A DNA stretch of 42,638 nucleotides from Aphodosoma sp045126975 (GTDB lineage Bacteria > Bacteroidota > Bacteroidia > Bacteroidales > Paludibacteraceae). Below the pieces are notes generated by a model. That model saw only the letters and a list, made by a program, of their open reading frames with translations, ran no database searches and had not been told where the DNA came from. Shown piece by piece: positions 19,089 through 26,423 of this stretch (position 1 is its first letter; every line of letters starts with the position of its first letter). The position numbers were made by a program, and so were the translations under genes. The stretch is from assembly GCA_045126975.1 (NCBI GenBank), contig JBGVPL010000050.1, positions 1-42,638 on the forward strand. Direction: 5' to 3'.

Positions 19089-19149
19089 AGTTTTATTGAT
19101 TTTATATTGTTTATTTTATTAGACTTACATATTTTGTAGTAGTTTAATC

Positions 19150-19203
19150 TTACTCCCTATTCCCTATTCCCTATTCCCTATTCCTTACTCCTTATTCCTT
19201 ACG
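19150..19203. repeat. CCCTATT heptamer repeat at the end of the TonB receptor gene
   Basis: Four good copies of TCCCTAT in tandem, then degenerate CCTTACT and CCTTATT copies. The tract runs into the 3' end of the receptor gene: its stop codon (19192-19194) and last codons (RKE) lie inside it. Reverse complements occur at 3665-3699 and 24450-24481. Confidence 0.75.
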
Positions 19204-21528
19204 ATTTAACGCCCAACGGAAGCCTGCATACACCTTCCAACCATGTATTGGACCCCAAGCCATTGAAGCGTCAAAATTAGGCGAATAAGGCTCGCTTGCA
19301 CCAATGATAGGGGTGTCTTGTGTGAAGTTGGTGATGTTTTCGCCACCTACATAGATGCTCCATGTGCGGAAATAGCGTGTCACTTGAGCCATCAACTGCG
19401 CATGCCAAGGGAAATCGTATTGACCATTGCCTCTGTCGATAGTCCATGATGGGCGTAATGCTTCATCTCCTTTATAGAAGTTATCTGGCATACGTCCACC
19501 ACCGTTAAATTGTGCTGTAACGTCGAATTGCCAGTGTTTGAGAGGAGTCATATATGATGTAGTAATGAGGGCTTTGAAACGATTTGTAAGTGGTTTTTCG
19601 CGCAATTCGCCATTGATTGTAGTCTTTACGTCCGACATACGATAGGCGAGTGTCATAGTCCAACCCTTCAATACCTCCATCGATGCTTCTACTTGGAAGT
19701 TACCAGCATACGAACGAGGTTTTTTGCCACCTTCAACGCCCTCTTCTGTGAGGTTAGAGAAGATAACAGAGTATGGGTCAGAGTCCATATCTACAACCAT
19801 ACATTCCAAGAAATGAGTGTAGTAGTAGTCTGCCGTAATTTGCAATTCTCTGCCTGCAATCGGAATATAGAACGTTGTGCTCGCACCTGCATTCACAGCG
19901 CGTTCTTGTTGTAATTTTGAATTATGTTCAATAATTATTTGTCTTGACGATGGCAACACTGATGCATGGTCGCTCAACAAGTTAGGCGAGCGGTAGCCCA
20001 TACCTACCGAACCGCGCAAGTTCCACCATTCCCATGGCGAGTAGCGCACATTGAATCGTGGTGTTACAAAGAATCCGTATTGAGTGCTATAATCCCCACG
20101 AACACCTGCCAACAACGACAATTTCTCGTCAAATTTCAATGAATATTCTGCAAATACTCCAGGAGTAAATTCATGGCGTGTCATGTTGAGAGTTTTCTTT
20201 GGACTTTCTACTGTTGGTATTAAAAACTCCGCTTTATCCGATGTCATCACCTCATAATAATTATCATAATTCAAGCTCAAACCGGCAGTAATTTTGTGTT
20301 TATCAGTCTCATCGAAATATGTTTGGAACATCGCATTCAAATAGAAATTTCCCTGCGTACCCATATAATCTCGGTGTCCGTATATATTCTCTTGATTATG
20401 GTACGAACCACTTGCAATGATACCGATACTCGTTCCTTTTGCCTCGTCAAACACGTAGCCTTGTTTCGTAAAAGCATCTAATCTCCAGGTTTTTATGCCT
20501 ATACGATATGGGTCAGCGATATTATTTGCCGCAATATATTTATGTGTTTGACCGCCATTGCGCTCGTCGTACAATCCACGCACGAGGTACTGACCTGTAT
20601 ATGCACCGTCTTTCATATACCAACGATTCAACAAATTGGCTTGTTGACCTTTAGGCAAATCCATAAATCCATCACCGTTTGAGTCATGCTCCATACTTTC
20701 GTTTTTGTAGTGAGCCAATACGCCAGTGCTCCATTTCTCGTTGATATCCCAACCGCCAGTAGCGTTCAATTCAGCGCGAAGCGAAGTGCTCACCATGCCG
20801 TTCAACGCAATAGGGTCTTGTGTTTGAGGTTTCAAGTATTCCACGTTGATTTGACCTGTAGTAGCTTCGTAACCATTTATTACAGAAGAAGTTCCTTTCG
20901 ATACTTGGATGCTCTCCATCCATGCGCCAGGTATATATTCCATACCGAAGTTTTGAGCCAAACCACGCACACCTGGAGTGTTTTCGGTCAATAATTGTAC
21001 GTATGTGCCCGACAAACCGAGCAATTTAATCGTTTTCGCGCCTGTCGCCGCATCGGCGTATGCTACGTCAACCGAAGCATTTGTCTCAAACGATTCCGAC
21101 AAGTTGCAACATGCCGCCTTACACAACTCTGCACCAGTGATTTTAGTCGTTTGCAACGCACTCACGCGGCTCGCAATCGTACTTGCTCCACGTGCCGCAA
21201 CCGTAACTTCTTGTAACTCTTTTGTATCTTCGCTCATCACCACCACCAATGGAATTGATGCAGTGGTAATATCAATAGTGTCAGATTTATATGACAAATA
21301 GTTGAACACCAAGTGGTGGCTATCTGCGGTCATTGGTATCGTAAAGTTACCATCAATGTCAGTAACTGCACCGATTGTAGTATTCAACCAGAATATCTCT
21401 GCACCAATCACAGCCTCTCCCTTATCATCAACCACGCTACCTGTAAAATTACCGCCCGTACTCTCTTGGGCAAAACCAATGCACAATGCGCAACACATCA
21501 TGCACAATATCGATAATATCTTTTTCAT
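19192..21528 (-). CDS. TonB-dependent outer-membrane receptor, probably for a metal
   Basis: 778 aa. Signal peptide to about residue 20 (CALCIGFAQ). Residues about 25-105 form a carboxypeptidase-regulatory-like beta domain (GEAVIGAEIFWLNTT, DIDGNFTIP). The plug follows at about 110-230, with CKAACCNLSESF, KLLGLSGTYVQLL and SVINGYEATTGQINVEY, then a 22-strand-type barrel to the C-terminus. The CKAACCNLSESF version of the plug is the one I associate with Bacteroidetes receptors encoded next to HMA proteins. It should import its ligand across the outer membrane using TonB energy. Neighbours are a Cys/His-rich exported protein upstream (221 bases) and an HMA protein downstream, which points to metal uptake. 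Receptor call is secure; metal ligand is inferred. Confidence 0.9.
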   Translation of the reverse strand: MKKILSILCMMCCALCIGFAQESTGGNFTGSVVDDKGEAVIGAEIFWLNTTIGAVTDIDGNFTIPMTADSHHLVFNYLSYKSDTIDITTASIPLVVVMSEDTKELQEVTVAARGASTIASRVSALQTTKITGAELCKAACCNLSESFETNASVDVAYADAATGAKTIKLLGLSGTYVQLLTENTPGVRGLAQNFGMEYIPGAWMESIQVSKGTSSVINGYEATTGQINVEYLKPQTQDPIALNGMVSTSLRAELNATGGWDINEKWSTGVLAHYKNESMEHDSNGDGFMDLPKGQQANLLNRWYMKDGAYTGQYLVRGLYDERNGGQTHKYIAANNIADPYRIGIKTWRLDAFTKQGYVFDEAKGTSIGIIASGSYHNQENIYGHRDYMGTQGNFYLNAMFQTYFDETDKHKITAGLSLNYDNYYEVMTSDKAEFLIPTVESPKKTLNMTRHEFTPGVFAEYSLKFDEKLSLLAGVRGDYSTQYGFFVTPRFNVRYSPWEWWNLRGSVGMGYRSPNLLSDHASVLPSSRQIIIEHNSKLQQERAVNAGASTTFYIPIAGRELQITADYYYTHFLECMVVDMDSDPYSVIFSNLTEEGVEGGKKPRSYAGNFQVEASMEVLKGWTMTLAYRMSDVKTTINGELREKPLTNRFKALITTSYMTPLKHWQFDVTAQFNGGGRMPDNFYKGDEALRPSWTIDRGNGQYDFPWHAQLMAQVTRYFRTWSIYVGGENITNFTQDTPIIGASEPYSPNFDASMAWGPIHGWKVYAGFRWALNRKE

Positions 21529-21644
21529 AAAAAATGGAATTTTAAGTTAGAGAATTTGATTTATTATTCGACCCATTTGTTTCATGAGTCTAATTAACAT
21601 TCAGTTTGATATAAAACGCCGAAGGTCTGTCTTTGTAGTCGAGA

Positions 21645-21660
21645 TTTTGCGATAGCAAAA
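21645..21660. other. Small hairpin in the gap between receptor and Cys/His-rich gene
   Basis: TTTTGC (21645-21650), loop GATA, GCAAAA (21655-21660). There is no T run, so it is not a clear terminator; it could be an mRNA processing or stability element. No -7 box for the receptor was found in this 221-base gap. Confidence 0.35.
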
Positions 21661-21749
21661 GCAAGACCATTATGTCAAAAAGAAGGAAAATATGTCCTTA
21701 TGTCATTTTGTCTAAAAAAACCTCCGTGTATTCCGTGAGCGAAAAATCT

Positions 21750-22232
21750 CTAAATCAAATACGCAGATTTGCGTACAATAATGGCTCGACCCGACAGATT
21801 GTGGGCAATAGGAACACCATTATTAATGAATGAGTATTCATAATTGTGAATTATGAATTGTGAATTATGAATTATTTCAATTATCGCAACCAATGGCGAT
21901 ACAATATTCATTTTCGTAGTATTAAAATGTGAAAACTCTGGAGCCTCAATATGTTGCACTTCGCAGCCCGTGGTCTCATCTTTCAATTCGACCTCTGATT
22001 CATCATCGTGCGAATGCTTACAGCTGCCACAATTACAGCTTTTGGCTATAATCTCTTCCTTTTCGACGCTATGCTTCATGCAATGCGCACCCTCTTCACT
22101 ACTCTTCAATATAGCATATGCATGCTCAGTACACCCATCGCAACAGCAGTGGTAGATATTAATTCCACCACATACACTTAGCATAAACACCGCCAAGCAA
22201 AGACTAACTATTTGAAGTGCATACTTTTTCAC
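21750..22232 (-). CDS. Exported Cys/His-rich small protein, possible HYC_CC_PP-like metal-related protein
   Basis: 160 aa. Signal peptide about 1-23 (VSLCLAVFMLSVCGG). The mature part carries clustered metal-ligand residues: YHCCCDGCTEH, HCMKHS, SCNCGSCKHSHDD. The C-terminus, LSGRAIIVRKSAYLI, recalls the ends of HYC_CC_PP-type proteins found next to metal-related TonB receptors; that link is tentative. Residues about 120-132 (IIEIIHNSQFIIHNYEY region) come from a GAATTATGAATTGTG repeat that looks inserted. First gene of the probable group with the receptor and the HMA protein. The promoter -7 box ends only 4 bases before the ATG, so translation may be leaderless. A periplasmic or membrane-tethered metal-binding role is inferred. 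Confidence 0.6.
   Translation of the reverse strand: MKKYALQIVSLCLAVFMLSVCGGINIYHCCCDGCTEHAYAILKSSEEGAHCMKHSVEKEEIIAKSCNCGSCKHSHDDESEVELKDETTGCEVQHIEAPEFSHFNTTKMNIVSPLVAIIEIIHNSQFIIHNYEYSFINNGVPIAHNLSGRAIIVRKSAYLI
21838..21875 (-). repeat. GAATTATGAATTGTG repeat inside a coding sequence
   Basis: Tandem units TTGTGAA, TTATGAA, TTGTGAA, TTATGAA, TTATTTC. Translated on the - strand as EIIHNSQFIIHNYEY within the 21750 gene, a low-complexity stretch unlike the Cys/His-rich part before it. Confidence 0.72.
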
Positions 22233-22236
22233 GCTA

Positions 22237-22267
22237 CAAAGTTATAAAAAATATTTGAATTACGCAA
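22237..22267 (-). promoter_or_regulatory. Promoter of the metal-related group (possibly leaderless)
   Basis: On the - strand TTG (22267-22265), 20 bases, TAACTTTG (22244-22237). The ATG is at 22232-22230, so the expected transcription start falls at or within a few bases of the start codon. Confidence 0.65.
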
Positions 22268-22371
22268 CACCTTTTTGTATGGGCGCTCGGTTCGAGCATC
22301 CCTTTTAGCATCAGCTTCCTTGCAATTTTCAAAAAAACTTTAATTTTTATATAACGTTTAATATTTTTTAG

Positions 22372-22379
22372 TAACTTTG
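22372..22379 (+). promoter_or_regulatory. -7 box for the acyl-CoA ligase gene
   Basis: TAACTTTG matches TAnnTTTG. No clear TTG sits 19-21 bases upstream, so the -33 element is weak. A transcript from here would carry a leader of about 80 bases that includes the repeat at 22408-22460. Confidence 0.5.
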
Positions 22380-22407
22380 TATGCCGAAATATTTATAAAA
22401 CAAAAAA

Positions 22408-22460
22408 ACGAGCGTAGCGAGTATAATCTCGCTACTTGCTACTCGTTACTAAAATACTAA
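22408..22460 (+). repeat. CTCGCTACT leader repeat with 8-bp hairpin before the acyl-CoA ligase
   Basis: GTAGCGAG (22414-22421), loop TATAAT, CTCGCTAC (22428-22435) form a perfect hairpin. After it come TTGCTACTCGTTACTAAAAT and ACTAAAAT up to the ATG. The part from CTCGCTACT to the ATG is nearly repeated in front of ileS (26389-26426). Confidence 0.7.
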
Positions 22461-22463
22461 AAT

Positions 22464-24365
22464 ATGAAAAAAACACTTGTAGATTTGTTTGAAGAGTCGG
22501 TACGTTTGTATCCGAACAACACCTTTTTGCTTGAAAAAACTAATAAAAAGTTTGAACCAACTACATACGCCGATGTAAAGACACAAGTTTATCGCCTCGG
22601 TGCAGGTCTTCAAGCTATTGGTGTTCAAAAAGGCGATAGTATGGCACTCCTTAGTGAAGGACGCAATGCATGGATTATTGGTGAGTTAGCTATGTTTTAT
22701 GCTGGTGCAATGAATGTGCCTTTGTCTATCAAACTCGAAGAGTCTAACGACCTCCTTTTCCGTCTTGTGCATAGCGATGTGAAATATATTATGGTGTCGC
22801 GCACTCAACTCAAAAAAGTTCGTGCCATCAAAGACCAACTCCCTAATGTGAAGAATATTATTGTACTCGATGATATCGAAGAGTACGAAGAACGTGAAAT
22901 TTCTCTTAGTCGCGTAATGGGGCTTGGCGATGAGTTTTTGAACTCTCACACTCTTGAAGAATTCCTCGCTGTAGGACAATCACTTCAAAACGACGATGTT
23001 GCCACAATTACATATACATCAGGTACAACTGCCGACCCTAAAGGTGTAGTGCTCACTCACCGAAACTACACAGCCAACGTAGAGCAAGCCTGCACACTCG
23101 TCTCTATCGACGAAACTTGGCGTACTCTCATCATTCTTCCTCTCGACCACTGTTTTGCTCACGTCGTAGGTTTCTATATTATGATGTCGAAAGGTGCATC
23201 TGTAGCTACTGTTCAAGTAGGTCGCACTCCGATGGAAACGCTCAAAAATATTCCACTTAATATCAAGGAGGTACGCCCTCACTTCATTCTTTCTGTACCT
23301 GCTCTTGCCAAAACATTCAAAAAGAATATTGAGCAAGCCATCCGTGCCAAAGGCAATCTCACTGTCAACCTCTTTAACTTCGGTCTCCGTCTCCGTCAAA
23401 TCTACTTTGGTGATAGCAACCTCGATGGCAAAGGCATTCGTGCATTGCTTTATCCGCTTGTTGCTCTATTCGACAAATTGATATTCTCTAAAGTCCGCGA
23501 CAATTTCGGTGGCGAACTACGTTTCTTCATTGGTGGCGGTGCTTTGCTCGACAAAGACCTTCAAAAATTCTATATTGGAGTAGGCATCCCTATGTTCCAA
23601 GGCTATGGTCTTTCTGAAGCTACACCAGTTATTTCATCTAACGGTCCTGAACTATATCGTTTTGGTTCAAGTGGTAAACTTGTGAGACCTATCGAACTCA
23701 AAATCTGTGATAACGAAGGCAAAGAACTTCCTTTGGGTGAGATGGGTGAAATCGTAGTCAAAGGCGAAAACGTGATGAAAGGTTATTGGAAAAACCCTGA
23801 AGCTACAGCTGAAACAGTTCGCGATGGCTACCTCTACACTGGCGACCTCGGTTATATGACCAAAGAGGGCTTGCTTTATGTGAAAGGACGTTTCAAATCT
23901 CTTCTTATCTCAAGTGATGGCGAGAAATATAGTCCAGAAGGCATCGAAGAATCTTTGGTTGAGAAATCAAAATATATCGACCAAGTGATGCTTTATAACA
24001 ATCAATCAGCTTATACTACTGCCTTGATTGTTCCTAATCGTGAGGCTTTGAAACGTAAACTTGCTCACCTTGCCCTTGCCCTTGATACTGAAGAAGGTCG
24101 TAAGGCTGCAGTGAAAAAACTCGAAGATGAACTTGCAAAATACAAGAAAGGTGGCGAATTCGAAGGTATGTTCCCAGAACGCTGGTTGCCAACTACATTT
24201 GCTGTATTAGCAGAACCATTTACAGAACAAAATCAAATGATTAATAGTACAATGAAGATGGTTCGTGGCAAAATTGAAAAAGCATACGCTGCACGCATCG
24301 ATTACATGTACACCGCTGAGGGCAAACAAACCCAAAACCAACAAAACCTCGACGCCCTAAAATAA
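22464..24365 (+). CDS. Long-chain fatty acid-CoA ligase (AMP-forming)
   Basis: 633 aa, usual length for the family. The AMP-binding P-loop-like motif YTSGTTADPKGVVLTHRN lies at about 183-200, the YGLSEATP motif at about 381-388, and GYLYTGDLGY with the conserved Asp at about 455-464. The downstream KGRFKSLLISSDGEKYSPEGIE segment is the hinge and C-terminal subdomain. The enzyme is expected to convert fatty acid, ATP and CoA to acyl-CoA, AMP and PPi at the inner face of the cytoplasmic membrane, feeding phospholipid remodelling or degradation. It has no signal peptide. It is a single-gene unit with its own -7 box, a repeat-containing leader and a strong terminator. Which chain length it prefers cannot be read from the sequence. 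Confidence 0.92.
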   Translation: MKKTLVDLFEESVRLYPNNTFLLEKTNKKFEPTTYADVKTQVYRLGAGLQAIGVQKGDSMALLSEGRNAWIIGELAMFYAGAMNVPLSIKLEESNDLLFRLVHSDVKYIMVSRTQLKKVRAIKDQLPNVKNIIVLDDIEEYEEREISLSRVMGLGDEFLNSHTLEEFLAVGQSLQNDDVATITYTSGTTADPKGVVLTHRNYTANVEQACTLVSIDETWRTLIILPLDHCFAHVVGFYIMMSKGASVATVQVGRTPMETLKNIPLNIKEVRPHFILSVPALAKTFKKNIEQAIRAKGNLTVNLFNFGLRLRQIYFGDSNLDGKGIRALLYPLVALFDKLIFSKVRDNFGGELRFFIGGGALLDKDLQKFYIGVGIPMFQGYGLSEATPVISSNGPELYRFGSSGKLVRPIELKICDNEGKELPLGEMGEIVVKGENVMKGYWKNPEATAETVRDGYLYTGDLGYMTKEGLLYVKGRFKSLLISSDGEKYSPEGIEESLVEKSKYIDQVMLYNNQSAYTTALIVPNREALKRKLAHLALALDTEEGRKAAVKKLEDELAKYKKGGEFEGMFPERWLPTTFAVLAEPFTEQNQMINSTMKMVRGKIEKAYAARIDYMYTAEGKQTQNQQNLDALK

Positions 24366-24385
24366 AATTAGGTATCCAAAATAGT

Positions 24386-24416
24386 AGAGACGCAATACAT
24401 TGCGTCTCTTTTTTGT
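24386..24416 (+). terminator. Terminator of the acyl-CoA ligase gene
   Basis: Perfect 10-bp stem AGAGACGCAA (24386-24395) with TTGCGTCTCT (24400-24409), loop TACA, then a T run. Confidence 0.9.
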
Positions 24417-24449
24417 GTTTATTTGTGCAATTTGTTGGACGACTTTATT

Positions 24450-24481
24450 AAGGAACAAGGAACAGGGAATAGGGAGTAAGG
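24450..24481. repeat. AAGGAACAGGGAATAGGG repeat
   Basis: Degenerate heptamers AAGGAAC, AAGGAAC, AGGGAAT, AGGGAGT, AAGGATT in the gene-free region, same family as 3665-3699 and 19150-19203. Confidence 0.65.
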
Positions 24482-24482
24482 A

Positions 24483-24643
24483 TTTAACCCCCTCCGTCCG
24501 TTGGACTCGTCCCCCTAATGCAGGGGGACAATATGTGGGTTGCCGAACTTTTGTGCAAAGTACAAAATTTTGTGGGTGCACATATTCTCCCTCCTGTTTT
24601 AGGAGGAAGACGAAGTCAGTGGCTGAAAGCCGAGGAGGTTAAA
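24483..24643. repeat. MITE-like palindromic element
   Basis: About 160 bp, locally much richer in G and C than its surroundings. It starts TTTAACCCCCTCCG and ends CGAGGAGGTTAAA, imperfect inverted ends. Inside are two strong hairpins, GTCCCCC/GGGGGAC (24509-24515 with 24523-24529) and CCTCCT/AGGAGG (24590-24595 with 24601-24606). No credible gene lies in it. This has the look of a dispersed non-autonomous repeat; there is only one copy in the window. Confidence 0.5.
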
Positions 24644-24661
24644 AATATTCTTTTGTTTTTT

Positions 24662-24919
24662 TTCGATTATAACCCGAAAAAGTAGAGATTTTTAGTTGAA
24701 AATTCGGTTATAACCGAGAAAAATGGTGTTGTAACCATTAAATTGCACGTTCAAATATGCAGTTTTTGCGTAAAATTGCATATTGTAATGTGCAATTTTT
24801 TATGTTTTATTGCAAAAAGTTCGATTATAACCGAAAAATGCGACTAAAATATGTAATATTTTCGGTTATAACCAGAAAAAGTAGAGATTTTTAGTTGAAA
24901 ATTTGGTTATAACCGAGAA
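24662..24919 (+). promoter_or_regulatory. Array of TTCGGTTATAACCGAA palindromes upstream of the ATPase gene
   Basis: Five good palindromes with the core GATTATAACC or GGTTATAACC occur at 24662-24678, 24703-24717, 24820-24835, 24861-24877 and 24902-24918, and a half-site at 24725-24736. Two of the segments are a direct duplication: 24664-24720 and 24863-24919 differ at only three of 57 positions. The last palindrome lies between the -33 and -7 elements of the ATPase promoter. This is the arrangement of an operator bound by a dimeric repressor. The binding protein is not known; the winged-helix region of the ATPase itself is a candidate. Confidence 0.65.
24740..24798. repeat. Nested inverted repeat inside the palindrome array
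   Basis: Outer arms AAATTGCAC (24740-24748) and GTGCAATTT (24790-24798) enclose inner arms ATATGCA (24755-24761) and TGCATAT (24777-24783). A T run follows the outer arm. It could be a terminator, a small RNA hairpin or a binding site. Confidence 0.5.
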
Positions 24920-24933
24920 AAGTTGTATTTTTG
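24902..24933 (+). promoter_or_regulatory. Promoter of the DUF4143-type ATPase gene with embedded operator
   Basis: TTTG (24902-24905), 20 bases, TATTTTTG (24926-24933). The GGTTATAACC palindrome (24905-24914) occupies the spacer, so a bound protein would block RNA polymerase. Confidence 0.65.
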
Positions 24934-24944
24934 CACAAAATTTT

Positions 24945-24951
24945 AGAGGAG
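24945..24951 (+). promoter_or_regulatory. Shine-Dalgarno site deciding the ATPase start
   Basis: AGAGGAG lies 6 bases before the ATG at 24958. Such a clear site is unusual beside the other genes here, which have AT-rich leaders, and it rules against the in-frame TTG at 24931. Confidence 0.7.
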
Positions 24952-24957
24952 TTAATT

Positions 24958-26181
24958 ATGATACGTAGAGATTTGTATATAAATAAAATCCGACCTTTTA
25001 TTGATAAACCAGTTATAAAAGTTATAACTGGCATTCGTCGTTGTGGTAAATCAGAGTTGTTGAAGATGATTCGAAAAGAGATAATTGATGTTGGGGTTGA
25101 AGAGAATCAAATTGTTTTTATTAACTTTGAAAGTTTGTTGTGGAGTAAATATACAACGGCAGAAACTTTATATGCCTATTTAGATGAAAGGAGAGTGGCG
25201 GCTGATAGTAGGAAAATGTATTTGTTTTTGGATGAAATACAGGAGGTTGTTTCATGGGAAAAGGTGGTAAATTCAATGCTGGCGGATTGGGATGTTGATA
25301 TTTATATTACAGGTTCTAATTCGCGACTTTTGTCTTCTGAATTGTCGACATATTTGGCTGGTCGTTATGTGGAATGTCAGGTGTTGCCACTATCGTTTGC
25401 TGAGTTTTTGAATTTTCAGCATATTTCTGATATTGAGAATAAGGTTGTGTTGCGAGATGCTTTCTGGCGGTATCTACGACAAGGAGGATTTCCTATTGTT
25501 CATATAAATGAATATACCGATGAAGAGACATATCAGTTGGTATCTGATATATATTCTTCTGTGCTTTTGCGAGATACAGTGCAACGCTATAATATTCGAA
25601 ATATTGAAATGTTGGATAGATTAGTTGCATTTTTGTTTGATAACATAGGTAATTGTTTTAGTGCTAAGAATATTACAGCATATTTGAAAAATCAACAACG
25701 CAAACTTGATTATGAGACTTTGTATAATTATTTGCAAGCATTAGAGGCGTCTTTTATTATTTATAAAATTCCGCGTTATGATTTGAAAGGTAAGGAGTTA
25801 TTGCAAACTAATGAAAAGTATTTCGTATCTGATTTGTCGTTGATTTATTCTCGAAAAGGTTATACTCCGGAGTTGATATCTGGTTTGTTGGAGAATTTGG
25901 TTTTTCTTGAACTAAAACGTCGGGGATATACTGTTTATATTGGGAAAGGTGTAAATAATGAAATTGATTTTGTGGCGCATCGTCAAGATAAGAGAATATA
26001 TGTTCAGGTTTCTTATCGAATTGATTCAGTTGAAACCCGAGATAGAGAACTGAAACCATTTAGACAAATTGATGATAATTACCCAAAATATTTGGTTACA
26101 ACAGATGATCTGATGACAGGAAATATTGATGGCATAGAATGTATGCATATTTGTGATTTTTTGTTGAGTGAAGTAATATAA
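24958..26181 (+). CDS. AAA-type ATPase with DUF4143 C-terminal nuclease-like domain
   Basis: 407 aa from the ATG at 24958. Walker A is GIRRCGKS (25-32) and Walker B is YLFLDE (88-93). The ITGSNSRLLSSELSTYLAGRY segment (about 118-138) is typical of the archaeal-ATPase/DUF4143 family. A winged-helix-like region follows the ATPase core (about 205-290). The C-terminal domain has NEIDFVAHRQDKRIYVQVSY, the place where PD-(D/E)xK enzymes have D and ExK; here Q-V-S replaces ExK, so cleavage activity is doubtful. The cellular role of this family is not established; it is common and multicopy in Bacteroidales. The gene stands alone, with a palindrome array upstream and a clear Shine-Dalgarno site, both unlike its neighbours, which suggests transfer as a unit. 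Confidence 0.88.
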   Translation: MIRRDLYINKIRPFIDKPVIKVITGIRRCGKSELLKMIRKEIIDVGVEENQIVFINFESLLWSKYTTAETLYAYLDERRVAADSRKMYLFLDEIQEVVSWEKVVNSMLADWDVDIYITGSNSRLLSSELSTYLAGRYVECQVLPLSFAEFLNFQHISDIENKVVLRDAFWRYLRQGGFPIVHINEYTDEETYQLVSDIYSSVLLRDTVQRYNIRNIEMLDRLVAFLFDNIGNCFSAKNITAYLKNQQRKLDYETLYNYLQALEASFIIYKIPRYDLKGKELLQTNEKYFVSDLSLIYSRKGYTPELISGLLENLVFLELKRRGYTVYIGKGVNNEIDFVAHRQDKRIYVQVSYRIDSVETRDRELKPFRQIDDNYPKYLVTTDDLMTGNIDGIECMHICDFLLSEVI

Positions 26182-26220
26182 TTGAAGAAATAATCAAATT
26201 ATTTGTAAATTGCTAAATCT

Positions 26221-26252
26221 TTTTGTTAAATAAACTTTTTTTTGTAACTTTG
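26221..26252 (+). promoter_or_regulatory. Promoter of ileS
   Basis: TTTTG (26221-26225), 19 bases, TAACTTTG (26245-26252). Predicted start near 26257, leaving a leader of about 165 bases. Confidence 0.7.
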
Positions 26253-26256
26253 CGTT

Positions 26257-26423
26257 TTAATAATAATGAGTAATTTAGTAACGAGTAGTGAGAGCTTTTC
26301 GGAACTAGATAATGCGATGTAAAAATTTTCGCTACTCGTTACTAAAATACTAAAAAAAACTAACGAAGCGAAGCGAAGTTCTCTATTCTCGCTACTCGCT
26401 ACTCGTTACTAAAATACTATCAT
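26257..26423 (+). promoter_or_regulatory. Repeat-rich leader of ileS with competing inverted repeats
   Basis: TAGTAACGAGTAG (26276-26288) is perfectly complementary to CTACTCGTTACTA (26332-26344) and also to the copy CTACTCGTTACTA at 26400-26412, so two mutually exclusive pairings are possible. A small open frame (ATG at 26266, stop at 26320-26322, 18 codons) overlaps the first arm. The final stretch up to the ATG is nearly the same as the leader of the acyl-CoA ligase gene. Regulation by this leader is only a hypothesis. Confidence 0.5.

Noticed and set aside
24400..24642. Open frame of 80 codons across the terminator and MITE-like element
   Set aside because: It starts inside the terminator hairpin and follows the repeat element; it reads as low-complexity text without domain or start signals.
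26257..26423. T-box riboswitch in the ileS leader
   Set aside because: No T-box sequence, specifier loop or terminator/antiterminator pair is visible, and T-boxes are not expected in Bacteroidetes.
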